43,888 nt of DNA from NCBI GenBank assembly GCA_003599455.1, contig QZKF01000020.1, forward strand, positions 1-43,888, read 5' to 3'. Each line of letters starts with the position of its first letter. Within the stretch, counting starts at the first letter, position 1. Below the pieces are notes generated by a model, which was given only the letters and a program-made list of their open reading frames with translations, was not told where the DNA came from and made no database searches. Positions 24,173 through 33,426 of this stretch are shown here, one piece after another. Source of the stretch: Comamonadaceae bacterium. Lineage in GTDB: Bacteria > Pseudomonadota > Gammaproteobacteria > Burkholderiales > Burkholderiaceae_C. Position numbers and translations under genes: made by a program.

Positions 24173-25684
24173 ATGGAACTCTTTGAACACCTGTCACTCG
24201 GCTTTGGTGTCGCATTCACCTTCCAGAACCTGCTTTACGCCCTGTTGGGCTGCGTTCTGGGCACGCTGATCGGCGTGCTGCCCGGCATCGGCCCGGTTGC
24301 CACGATCGCCATGCTGCTGCCCGCCACCTACGGCTTGCCTCCCGTGGCGGCACTGATCATGCTGGCCGGCATCTACTACGGCGCGCAGTACGGCGGCTCC
24401 ACCACCGCCATCCTGGTCAACCTGCCTGGGGAGTCCTCCTCGGTCGTGACCGTGATCGACGGCCACCAGATGGCAAAGAAGGGCCGGGCAGGGCCCGCGC
24501 TGGCCGCCGCCGGCCTGGGTTCGTTCTTCGCCGGTTGCGTGGGTACGCTGGTGCTGGCCGCGTTCGCGCCACCGCTCACCGAGGTGGCGCTGAGCTTCGG
24601 TCCCTCCGAGTATTTCTCGCTCATGATCGTGGGCCTGATTGGCGCCGTGGTGCTGGCCTCGGGCTCGCTCATCAAGGCGCTGGCCATGATCGTGCTGGGC
24701 CTGCTGCTGGGTCTGATCGGTACCGACGTGAACTCCGGGGTAGCCCGCTTCAGCTTCGACATCCCCGAACTCACCGATGGCATCAGCTTCGTCGTGATCG
24801 CCATGGGCGTGTTCGGCTACGGCGAGATCATCCACAACCTGTCGCATCCCGAAGGCGAGCGCCAGGTGTTCACCGACAAGGTGCATGGCCTGATGCCGAC
24901 CAAGGAAGACTTCAAGAACATGTTGCCCGCCGTGCTGCGGGGGACGGCGCTCGGGTCGGCCCTGGGTATCCTGCCCGGCGGTGGTGCGCTGCTGTCGGCC
25001 TTCGCCGCCTACACGATCGAGAAGAAGATCAAGCTCAAGCCCGGCGAAGTGCCGTTCGGCAAGGGCAACATCCGCGGCGTGGCGGGCCCGGAGTCGGCCA
25101 ACAACGCGGGTGCGCAGACCTCGTTCATTCCGCTGCTCACGCTGGGCATCCCGCCCAACGCGGTGATGGCCTTGATGGTCGGCGCCATGACCATCCACAA
25201 CATCCAGCCGGGTCCGCAGGTCATGACCTCCAATCCCGAGCTGTTCTGGGGTCTGATTGCGTCCATGTGGATCGGCAACCTGATGTTGATCATCCTGAAC
25301 CTGCCCCTGATCGGCATCTGGATCAAGCTGCTGGCCGTGCCATACCGCTGGCTGTTCCCGGCCATCGTGCTGTTCTGTGCGATCGGTGTGTACTCGACCA
25401 ACAACAACAGCTTCGACATCTGGATGGTGGCGCTGTTCGGCGCGATCGGCTATTTGTTCATCAAGCTCGGTTGCGAACCGGCGCCCTTGCTGCTGGGCTT
25501 CATCCTGGGCCCCATGATGGAAGAGTATCTGCGCCGGGCGCTGCTGATTTCCCGTGGCGACTGGTCGGTTTTCGTGACCCGTCCCATCTCGGCTTCGCTG
25601 CTCGCCGTGGCCGCGCTCTTGCTGATCATCGTGCTCCTGCCATCCATCAAGAAGAAGCGCGAGGAAGCCTTCGTCGAGGACTGA
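24173..25684 (+). CDS. tctA: Tripartite tricarboxylate transporter large membrane subunit TctA
   Basis: A 503-aa polytopic inner-membrane protein of typical TctA length with about 12 membrane segments. Hallmarks are GVLPGIGPVATIAMLLP, YYGAQYGGSTTAILVNLPGE, GILPGGGALLSAFAAY and LGIPPNAVMALMVGAM. It is the transport channel of the TTT system. It follows tctB by 16 nt. A strong terminator closes the unit at 25720-25754. Substrate would be set by a TctC-type binding protein encoded elsewhere. Confidence 0.95.
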   Translation: MELFEHLSLGFGVAFTFQNLLYALLGCVLGTLIGVLPGIGPVATIAMLLPATYGLPPVAALIMLAGIYYGAQYGGSTTAILVNLPGESSSVVTVIDGHQMAKKGRAGPALAAAGLGSFFAGCVGTLVLAAFAPPLTEVALSFGPSEYFSLMIVGLIGAVVLASGSLIKALAMIVLGLLLGLIGTDVNSGVARFSFDIPELTDGISFVVIAMGVFGYGEIIHNLSHPEGERQVFTDKVHGLMPTKEDFKNMLPAVLRGTALGSALGILPGGGALLSAFAAYTIEKKIKLKPGEVPFGKGNIRGVAGPESANNAGAQTSFIPLLTLGIPPNAVMALMVGAMTIHNIQPGPQVMTSNPELFWGLIASMWIGNLMLIILNLPLIGIWIKLLAVPYRWLFPAIVLFCAIGVYSTNNNSFDIWMVALFGAIGYLFIKLGCEPAPLLLGFILGPMMEEYLRRALLISRGDWSVFVTRPISASLLAVAALLLIIVLLPSIKKKREEAFVED

Positions 25685-25719
25685 CAGCGCGGTCGCGAGC
25701 GTCCACCGTGGCATCCAGA

Positions 25720-25754
25720 AGCCCAAACCGTATGAAAGCGGTTTGGGCTTTTTG
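25720..25754 (+). terminator. Strong rho-independent terminator after tctBA
   Basis: AGCCCAAACCG (25720-25730) and CGGTTTGGGCT (25739-25749) form a perfect 11-bp stem with an 8-nt loop, directly followed by TTTT. It ends the transcript of tctB-tctA 36 nt after the stop. Confidence 0.9.
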
Positions 25755-25887
25755 CCTTGCAGGAGGGCATGGTGACCGCTGCGGTGACGGCATTCAGGTT
25801 TGAGGATGACGTGCCATTCTGATATTCCACGATGTATATTATGTAAAGTATAAGATCGCCCAAGCGCGGTTACCACGACCTTCCCCT

Positions 25888-26316
25888 TCAATGGGCCTCT
25901 GGCGCACCCGATGCCACTGGCACCGTGGCGTTCAACTGTGAACGGAACCACAGTCCGGCGAACCGCGTGTGGCGCAACAGCGAGCCTTCCATGATCAGCC
26001 GCGCCAGGGCCCTTTCCACCGCAGGCATCTGCGCCAGAAGATCCACAACGACCTGATCCCAGCGGACGATACGCACAAAAGCGGCGTACACCTGCAGACC
26101 CGACGGACTCAACCCCACGAAACGCACCCGGACCTGGGCCTGATCGTGCGCCAGCCCCAAGGAACGAAAACTGTCCGTCACCAGCATTTCATAGTCGTGC
26201 ACCACACGGACCGCCGCGCGCGGGTCCAGGATGGTGTCTTCGTGGCTTCTGTGGCGCCGGTCCTCGCGGGTGACGATCCGGCTTGCTGTGTCTCGCGCGG
26301 TGTATGCAACGTCCAT
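25888..26316 (-). CDS. Small protein of unknown function, 142 aa
   Basis: I do not recognise this protein. The start MDVAYTARD at 26316 is chosen for a good ribosome-binding site (AGGAG, 7 nt before the ATG). No signal peptide, membrane segment or metal motif is visible. It has an N-terminal basic stretch (REDRRHRSHED) and a mixed alpha/beta remainder with VRFVGLSPSGLQVYAAFVR as its most regular part. The preceding 130 bases on its 3' side contain an A+T-rich patch and the tctA terminator. It is divergent from the amino acid ABC operon at 26584. Coding status rests on the ribosome-binding site and frame only. Confidence 0.55.
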   Translation of the reverse strand: MDVAYTARDTASRIVTREDRRHRSHEDTILDPRAAVRVVHDYEMLVTDSFRSLGLAHDQAQVRVRFVGLSPSGLQVYAAFVRIVRWDQVVVDLLAQMPAVERALARLIMEGSLLRHTRFAGLWFRSQLNATVPVASGAPEAH

Positions 26317-26583
26317 GCTGGCTCCTGGTGTGAGTGTCTCAGGCCCGCAGTGTCGCGAGACACCCACCTCACATCAATGGTGCACGCGCACTATTTTCGA
26401 TGGGCACTTCGAACGTCCCGGCCCCAGCCCTGTGCAGCCTTCGCCAAGCTCCCCGGCGCGTTTGTTGCTATGCCTATAGGGGAAACACCGGTGGCTGCTT
26501 GCCAGGAAGTCGGTGGGTCGAGATTTACAATGCGGACGCCCGCAATTGCCGTACGCTTTACGGTGTTCAAACGAAAGATTTTC

Positions 26584-27426
26584 ATGAAAAACCTGCTGTT
26601 GTCATTGAGCCTGATCGGCGCCGCAACCCTGATGGGCTGCGGAAAAACAGAAACCCCGGCGCCCGTCGCAGCGCCGGCTGCGGCCCCTGCCGCCGCGCCC
26701 GCCCCCGCTCCAGCCGAGCTGCCGGAACTCAAGGTGGCGATCGACCCGACCTACGAGCCCTTCACCTTCAAGACCGCCGATGGCAAGCCCACCGGTTTTG
26801 ACGTGGACATTGCCGACGCCCTGTGCAAGGAAGTCAAGCGCAAGTGCGTTTACGTCGAGCAGGTGTGGGACAGCATGATCCCTGGCCTGCAAGCCAAGAA
26901 ATACGACGTGATCATCAGCTCGATGTCCATCACCGAGGAACGCCAGCAGGTCGTGGACTTCACGGACAAGTACTACAGCACCCCCAGCCGCATCGTCGTC
27001 AAGACCGGTACGGCATTCACCGATCTGGCCTCGCTCAAGGGCAAGAAGATCGGCGTGCTCAAGGGCAGCACGCAAGAGAAGTACGCCATGGGCGAACTCA
27101 AGACGGTCGGCGTGAGCGTCGTGCCCTATGAGGCACAGGACCAGGTCTATCTGGACATCAAGTCCGGTCGTCTGGACGGCACCGTCGCAGACCAGGTGGA
27201 AGTCACGGGTGGTTTCCTTAGCAAGCCCGAAGGCGCCGGCTACGGCTTCGTCGGCCCCGTGCTCAACGACCCGAAGTACTACGGCACCGGTGTGGGCGTT
27301 GCCCTGCGCAAGGGTGAAACGGCACTCAAGGACGAGCTGAACGCCGCCATCAAGGCGATCCGCGCCAACGGCGTGTACGAGACGGTCAGCAAGAAGTACT
27401 TCAGCTTCGACGTGTACGGCGGATAA
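26584..27426 (+). CDS. Polar amino acid/opine ABC transporter substrate-binding lipoprotein
   Basis: A 280-aa type 2 periplasmic binding protein. A lipobox ATLMGC in the N-terminus predicts a lipoprotein anchored at the membrane, followed by an Ala/Pro-rich spacer. The ligand domain opens with LKVAIDPTYEPFTFK and GFDVDIADALC, typical of the HisJ/ArtJ/OccT family, and continues with DVIISSMSITEERQQVVDFT. By family it binds basic amino acids (arginine, ornithine, lysine, histidine) or opines. It heads an operon of two permeases, an AstE-like enzyme and an ATPase. Confidence 0.92.
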   Translation: MKNLLLSLSLIGAATLMGCGKTETPAPVAAPAAAPAAAPAPAPAELPELKVAIDPTYEPFTFKTADGKPTGFDVDIADALCKEVKRKCVYVEQVWDSMIPGLQAKKYDVIISSMSITEERQQVVDFTDKYYSTPSRIVVKTGTAFTDLASLKGKKIGVLKGSTQEKYAMGELKTVGVSVVPYEAQDQVYLDIKSGRLDGTVADQVEVTGGFLSKPEGAGYGFVGPVLNDPKYYGTGVGVALRKGETALKDELNAAIKAIRANGVYETVSKKYFSFDVYGG

Positions 27427-27438
27427 CGCCTTCACGTT

Positions 27439-28125
27439 TTGTCCGGCTACTTCGCCTCGATCCTGCAGGGCGCCCTCCTCACGGTGGGCGTCTCGCTGGC
27501 CGCCCTCGTGGTGGCCATCCTGCTGGGTCTGCTGGGCGCGGTGGCCAAGCTCTCGGGCCGCCCCCTCCTCGTGGGGCTGGCCACCGTCTACACCACGCTG
27601 GTGCGAGGCGTTCCCGAGCTGGTGCTCATGCTGCTCATCTTCTATGGCGGCACCATCGGGCTCAACCACCTGCTTGAAGCCGCGGGCAGCAAGTCTTCGG
27701 TGGACATCAACCCGTTCCTGGCGGGCGTGCTCACCATCGGTTTCATCTACGGCGCGTACATGACCGAAACATTCCGCGGCGCCATCCTGTCGATCCCCAA
27801 GGGGCAGATGGAAGCGGCCTGGGCCTTCGGCATGGGGCCGGTGCGCACCTTCGTGCGCATCACCGCACCGCAGATGGTGCGCTACGCCCTGCCTGGCTTC
27901 ACCAACAACTGGCTGGTGCTGATCAAGGCCACCGCCCTGGTCAGCCTGATCGGCCTGCAGGAAATGACCTATCTGGCCAAACAGGCCAGCGCCGCCACCC
28001 GCGAGCCGTTCACGTTCTTCCTGTTCGCGGCCGCGCTGTTCCTGGTCTACACCTCCGTCTCGTTGTGGGCGCTGCGCTGGCTGGACCGCCGGTTCAGCAT
28101 GGGCGTGAAGCGCGCCAACACCTGA
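27439..28125 (+). CDS. Polar amino acid/opine ABC transporter permease (HisQ/OccQ type)
   Basis: A 228-aa inner-membrane permease of the His/Glu/Gln/Arg/opine family with about five membrane helices. LQGALLTVGVSLAAL is the usual start, TLVRGVPELVLMLLIFYGG follows, and the ATPase-contact EAA loop is EAAWAFGMGPVRTFVRITAPQM. The only good start in place is TTG at 27439, 12 nt after the binding-protein stop, with a weak GGCGGA upstream; initiation may be coupled. It pairs with the permease at 28136. Confidence 0.9.
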   Translation: MSGYFASILQGALLTVGVSLAALVVAILLGLLGAVAKLSGRPLLVGLATVYTTLVRGVPELVLMLLIFYGGTIGLNHLLEAAGSKSSVDINPFLAGVLTIGFIYGAYMTETFRGAILSIPKGQMEAAWAFGMGPVRTFVRITAPQMVRYALPGFTNNWLVLIKATALVSLIGLQEMTYLAKQASAATREPFTFFLFAAALFLVYTSVSLWALRWLDRRFSMGVKRANT

Positions 28126-28135
28126 GCACCAGCCC

Positions 28136-28849
28136 ATGAAATGGGAAGTCATCTTTCAACCCGCCAACCTGGCCATGTATGGCGAGGGCCTGGTCACCAC
28201 GGTCTGGCTGCTGCTGTCATCGCTGGGCGTGGGCGCGGTGCTCGCGCTGCTGTTCGCGCTGGCCCTCACCAGTTCGATCGCGCCGCTGCGCTGGATCGTC
28301 GGCGCCTACACCTACGTGATCCGCGGCACGCCGCTGCTGATCCAGCTCTACCTCATCTACTACGGCCTGGCGCAACTGGAATGGATCCAGGCGCGCTGGG
28401 ACACCGTCTGGCCCTGGACGCATTTCAAGGAGCCCTTCTTCTGCGCCCTGCTGGCCTTCAGCCTGAACACGGCCGGCTACGCCGCTGAAATGCTCGCCGG
28501 CGCGATCCGGGAGACCTCCGCGGGCGAAATCGAAGCCGCCCAGGCCATGGGCATGAGCCGCGCCATGGCCATGCGCCGCATCGTGCTGCCCAGCGCCTTG
28601 CGCCGCACCCTGCCCGCGTACAGCAACGAGGTCGTGATGATGCTGCACGCCACCAGCCTGGCCAGCACCGTGCCCGCCATGCTGGACGTGACCGCCGCCG
28701 CCAGCCGCATCTATTCCGACTTCTACCTGCCGTTCGAGGCCTACATCTTCGCCGCCGCCATCTACCTCACCATCACCTTCAGCCTGGTGGGCGTCTTCAA
28801 GCTGGCCGAGCGGCGCTTCCTGGCCCACCTGGCACCGCGCGCGCACTGA
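28136..28849 (+). CDS. Polar amino acid/opine ABC transporter permease (HisM/OccM type)
   Basis: A 237-aa partner permease. It has GEGLVTTVWLLLSSLGVG at the N-terminus, YVIRGTPLLIQLYLIYYG, and an EAA loop EAAQAMGMSRAMAMRRIVLPSAL. It starts 10 nt after the first permease. The two form the heterodimeric channel served by the ATPase at 30047. Confidence 0.91.
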   Translation: MKWEVIFQPANLAMYGEGLVTTVWLLLSSLGVGAVLALLFALALTSSIAPLRWIVGAYTYVIRGTPLLIQLYLIYYGLAQLEWIQARWDTVWPWTHFKEPFFCALLAFSLNTAGYAAEMLAGAIRETSAGEIEAAQAMGMSRAMAMRRIVLPSALRRTLPAYSNEVVMMLHATSLASTVPAMLDVTAAASRIYSDFYLPFEAYIFAAAIYLTITFSLVGVFKLAERRFLAHLAPRAH

Positions 28850-28880
28850 GCGCGCCACCGACACGCTGCTTCGCTCGACC

Positions 28881-30020
28881 ATGCAACGCACCGAACATCC
28901 CCTGCTGAGCCCGAGCCTGGGCAGCCAGAAGACCCTGGTCAGTTTTCATTTCGGGGCGGCCGGTGCCCGTCCCAAGGTCTACATTCAGGCCAGCCTGCAC
29001 GCCGAGGAGCTGCCCGGCATGCTGGTCGCGCACCATTTGCGCGAGCGCCTGGAGGCAGCGGAAAAGGCAGGCCGTCTGCGCGGTGAGGTGATCCTCGTGC
29101 CCGCGGCCAATCCGATCGGCCTGAGCCAGCGCCTGGATCACAAGGCCATGGGACGGTTCGAATTCGACACCGCGCAGAACTTCAACCGGCACTACCCCGA
29201 CATGGCCGCGGCCGTGCTCGCCGACGCCATTCCCCGCATGGGAACCGATGCCCAGGCCAACGTCGCCACGGTGCGCGAACTGGTCGGCGAATGGCTGGAC
29301 GACTGGTTGCCCGCGACCGAGCTCGACAGCCTGCGCCGCCAGTTGTTGCGGCTCTCGCACGACGCCGACCTGGTGCTCGACCTGCACTGCGACTGGGAAG
29401 CCGTCATGCACCTGTACAGCGAGGAAGCCTGCTGGCCGCCGCTCGAACCCCTGGCCCGCCTGCTGGGCTGCCAGGCCGTGCTGCTGGCCCGCGAGTCGGG
29501 GGGCGGGCCGTTCGACGAGCGCCTCTCGGGCCTCTGGTGGCAACTTGCGGCAGGCCTCCAGTCCGCGGGGGTGAACGCTCCCCTGCCCCAGGCGTGCGCG
29601 AGCGCCACGGTCGAACTGCGCGGCGAGTGCGATGTATCGCACGGCCACGCCCGTCAGGACGCACAGGCGATTTTCACCTTCCTCGAACACGTCGGCGCCA
29701 TCACCGCCGCCACGCCGGTTGCACTGCCGCCGATGGCCTGCAAGGCCACTCCGCTGGCCGGCTCGCAGACCCTGCGCTCGCCTGTGCCTGGTGTGCTGGT
29801 GTTCCTGGTACCGCCGGGCACCACGCTGGCCGTGGGCGACGTGGTGGCCGAGGTCATCGACCCCACCGCCGCCGGGCGCGCGCGCGTGCACGAAGTGCGC
29901 GCCGAGGTGGCGGGCGTGCTGTACGCCACCGTGCGCGAGCGCTACATCGTCTCGGGCGGCGAGGTCGGCAAGATCGCCGGCGCGACGCCGTTCCGCTCAG
30001 GCGACCTGCTGGGCGCCTGA
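28881..30020 (+). CDS. Succinylglutamate desuccinylase/aspartoacylase-family zinc hydrolase within the ABC operon
   Basis: A 379-aa M14-like metallohydrolase. Zinc ligands appear in SLHAEELPG (His and Glu) and DLHCDWE (His), with [10 protein letters not shown] supplying the substrate-arginine region. The likely catalytic Glu is in [10 protein letters not shown]. The C-terminal 90 residues ([29 protein letters not shown] region) form a biotinyl/lipoyl-like beta domain usual in this family. By family it removes acyl groups from N-acyl amino acids. Its place between the permease genes and the ATPase gene suggests that the imported compound is an N-acyl amino acid or opine-like conjugate; this is inference from context. 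Confidence 0.88.
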   Translation: MQRTEHPLLSPSLGSQKTLVSFHFGAAGARPKVYIQASLHAEELPGMLVAHHLRERLEAAEKAGRLRGEVILVPAANPIGLSQRLDHKAMGRFEFDTAQNFNRHYPDMAAAVLADAIPRMGTDAQANVATVRELVGEWLDDWLPATELDSLRRQLLRLSHDADLVLDLHCDWEAVMHLYSEEACWPPLEPLARLLGCQAVLLARESGGGPFDERLSGLWWQLAAGLQSAGVNAPLPQACASATVELRGECDVSHGHARQDAQAIFTFLEHVGAITAATPVALPPMACKATPLAGSQTLRSPVPGVLVFLVPPGTTLAVGDVVAEVIDPTAAGRARVHEVRAEVAGVLYATVRERYIVSGGEVGKIAGATPFRSGDLLGA

Positions 30021-30046
30021 GCCTCCATCTCCATCGGGCATCCACC

Positions 30047-30847
<801 letters not shown>

Positions 30848-30850
30848 CGC

Positions 30851-30871
30851 CTCAGGCCGTCAAGGCCTGAG
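30851..30871. terminator. Hairpin between the convergent ABC operon and penicillin-acylase genes
   Basis: CTCAGGCC and GGCCTGAG form a perfect 8-bp stem around loop GTCAA. It starts 3 nt after the ATPase stop and covers the stop codon of the minus-strand acylase gene. No clear T-run follows on either strand, so it is a candidate bidirectional terminator of moderate strength. Confidence 0.5.
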
Positions 30872-33367
30872 CTCCAGCGTCGACGCCCACTGCGCGGGCT
30901 TCATCGTCAGCGCGCGGTACTGCACGCCCACCCAGGTCTCGCTCATGTCGCGGTAGCGGCTGGAAAACACGTTGCCGCTCTGCCCGGTCTGGTAGATGAA
31001 GCGCGAGTTGTCGAGGTCGGCCAGGTCGTAGACCGCGCGCAGGCTGGCCGCGTGGCGATTGGCGTAGGGCGCATCGGCCTTGTCCAGGTGGTACTGCCCC
31101 ACGTTCACGGTGAAGGGGTCGCCACCGGTGGGGGTGCGCACCTCGAAGAAGCGGGCCAGCGGCTTGACGTTGCTGAAGGGCCGGTGGATCGAGATCGCGG
31201 GGTGGGCGTCGCCCCAGCGCCAGGCCGCCACATCGGCACCGTGCACGGCCTGCAGCCGGTTCAGGGCATCGCCCAGCGCCGCGCTGCTCGCCTCGGCGCA
31301 GCCCGCCGCGCCACACCAGCCGGTGTCGTTGCGCTCCAGGATGCCCTCCACCGCGTTGCGGAACAGGCGCTTGCCATACATGGCCTCGAAACGTCCCTGC
31401 CCCAGCCGCTCGCCCAGCACGCGGCGCGTGAACGCGTCGACCCAGGCGGAATAGATCAGCGGCGCGGCGGCGTCGGCCCGCATCTCGCCCTGGAAATCGC
31501 GCAGCGCGGCCTGGGCGGCGGCGGCCAGCGGGTGGTCGGAGGTGGTCTTCTGCAGGAACGGCAGCAGGCGCAGCGTCGCGGCCGACTGCTGGTCGGCGTG
31601 CATGGCCTGGAACGAGTCCACCGTGTGCTTCGGCGTTTTCTCCAGCATCGCCTCGATGCGCTCCTGGCGGTACGGAGCGACCCAGTCCTGCGTGAGAAAA
31701 TGCGGGTAGTCGGCCGCGTGGATGCGCTGGTTGGCGGTGGCGATCCAGCCGCGCGCGCCGTCGTCCTGGGGCGTCTCCTCATAGGGCAGCCAGCCGGTCC
31801 AGTCGTAGCGGGTGTCCCAGCCGGGCGCCGGGGCGACACCACGGATGTCGTTCTCAGGCGCGCGCAGTGGCACACGCCCCGCCGCCTTGTAGGCAATGCG
31901 GCCGCTGCGATCGGCCATGAGCACGCTTTGCATCGGCGAGTGGAAGTCGCGGAATGCGGCGGTGAGATCCGCCACCGACTGCGCGCGGTTGGACTCCAGC
32001 GTGGCGACCACATTGCGGTTGTCCGCGTCCAGCGCGGTCCAGCGCAGCGCGAGCACGAAGCGGCTGGTGTCGATGACCTCACCGTGGCGCGCCTGCGCAT
32101 CGCTGAGCACTGGACCATGGCGCGTGCTGCGCACCATGTGGCTCACGTCGGGCTGGTCCTTGACGCGGATCGTCTCCATGCGCAGGCTGAAGTTGGCCCA
32201 GGCCGGCTCGCTGCCGGTGGCGGGCACGCGGTATTGCGCCGGGTTGGCCGGGTTGATCTGCTCGAGGTAGAGGTCCTGCACGTCGGGACCGGTGTTGGTG
32301 AACGCCCAGGCCACCTGCTGGGTGCGCCCCAGCACCACGAAAGGCGTGCCGGGCAAGGTGGCGCCGATCACGTCCATGCCCCTGGTGCCATCGGCGTCGG
32401 GCGCCTGCAGGCGCGCGAAATACCAGATGGCCGGCGCGCTCAGGCCCAGGTGCGGGTCGTTGGCCAGCAGCGGCATGCCGGTGGCGCTGCGCGAGCCGTT
32501 CACCACCCAGTTGTTCGAGCCCTTGCCGTCGATGTTGCCGATCTCGTTCGCCCAGCGCTGCAGGTCCTGCCCGATCTGCTCGCGCACCGATGCCACCAGG
32601 CCGGATGCGGGTCGCTCCGGCGCCGCCGACGTGGTGACCGCCTTGCCGCGGTAGACACCGAGTTCGCGGTACAGCCGGGCCAGGTCGGCCTTGGCCGCCG
32701 GGGCTTCGCCCGGGTACGGCGGGAACAGCTGCCACAGCGCCGGGGTGTCGATCACCTCCAGCGCCGAGAGCCGCGCGAACTCGTTGCCCCAGTTGCCGCC
32801 CAGGTCCAGCGCCATCATGAGCGACCAGCCCACGCTGTCCAGGGGGTCCCAGTAACGGCCCGCCAGCGCGTCTTCGCGCGGGTCGATCCCCAGCAGCAGG
32901 AATTCCGGCGTGAGTGCCTGGTCGGTGTGGGCAAAGAAGGCGTTCACGCCATCGCTGTAGGCCTGCAAGGCCTCGCGCGCGTCGGCGGGCAGCCCCTCCA
33001 GCTGGCGGCGCGCCGCCTCGCGGATGCCCAGGGTGCGCATGAGCTTGTCGGTCTCCAGCGTCGCCGGGCCCAGCACCTCGGAGAGCGTGCCGCGCATCAC
33101 GCGCCGGTTGAACTCGAGCTGCCAGCCGCGCTCCTGCGCATGCACATAGCCCACCGCCATCCAGGCATCGCGCGCCCGGCTCGCCTGGATGTGCGTGACG
33201 TCGCTCGCGTCGCGCTGCACCTTCACCGGCGCGGACAGCCCGCTCAGCTGGAGGCTGCCGTCCATTTTTGGCAGGGTGCGAAAGGCGTAGAAGGCCACAA
33301 GCGCCGCGGCCACCACGGCGAGCAGCGACAGCAAGGCAAAAAGTCGTTTGATCCAGCGCACGATCAT
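30860..33367 (-). CDS. Penicillin acylase-family amidase (Ntn hydrolase precursor)
   Basis: An 835-aa precursor of the penicillin amidase/acyl-homoserine-lactone acylase superfamily. One N-terminal hydrophobic segment (LFALLSLLAVVAAALVAFYA) directs it to the membrane or periplasm. The alpha chain has DVTHIQASRARDAWMAVGYVHAQERGWQ, seen in GYVHAQER. The autocatalytic cleavage site precedes Ser284 in GKGSNNWVV, which becomes the N-terminal nucleophile; LLANDPHLGL follows. Family members hydrolyse amides such as penicillins, N-acyl-homoserine lactones and others, and the actual substrate cannot be told from these motifs. The start at 33367 (MIVRWIKR) is chosen because it gives a normal signal anchor. 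Confidence 0.9.
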   Translation of the reverse strand: MIVRWIKRLFALLSLLAVVAAALVAFYAFRTLPKMDGSLQLSGLSAPVKVQRDASDVTHIQASRARDAWMAVGYVHAQERGWQLEFNRRVMRGTLSEVLGPATLETDKLMRTLGIREAARRQLEGLPADAREALQAYSDGVNAFFAHTDQALTPEFLLLGIDPREDALAGRYWDPLDSVGWSLMMALDLGGNWGNEFARLSALEVIDTPALWQLFPPYPGEAPAAKADLARLYRELGVYRGKAVTTSAAPERPASGLVASVREQIGQDLQRWANEIGNIDGKGSNNWVVNGSRSATGMPLLANDPHLGLSAPAIWYFARLQAPDADGTRGMDVIGATLPGTPFVVLGRTQQVAWAFTNTGPDVQDLYLEQINPANPAQYRVPATGSEPAWANFSLRMETIRVKDQPDVSHMVRSTRHGPVLSDAQARHGEVIDTSRFVLALRWTALDADNRNVVATLESNRAQSVADLTAAFRDFHSPMQSVLMADRSGRIAYKAAGRVPLRAPENDIRGVAPAPGWDTRYDWTGWLPYEETPQDDGARGWIATANQRIHAADYPHFLTQDWVAPYRQERIEAMLEKTPKHTVDSFQAMHADQQSAATLRLLPFLQKTTSDHPLAAAAQAALRDFQGEMRADAAAPLIYSAWVDAFTRRVLGERLGQGRFEAMYGKRLFRNAVEGILERNDTGWCGAAGCAEASSAALGDALNRLQAVHGADVAAWRWGDAHPAISIHRPFSNVKPLARFFEVRTPTGGDPFTVNVGQYHLDKADAPYANRHAASLRAVYDLADLDNSRFIYQTGQSGNVFSSRYRDMSETWVGVQYRALTMKPAQWASTLELRP

Positions 33368-33426
33368 GTCCCCGGTGGTTGTGACTTCCCGAAAGGCGCG
33401 CCAGGGACGCGCCGCCATCCCGACGG

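Noticed and set aside
30860..33367. Specific call as penicillin G acylase or acyl-homoserine-lactone quorum-quenching acylase
   Set aside because: The motifs define the superfamily only. Substrate-pocket residues cannot be assigned by eye, so only the family is named.
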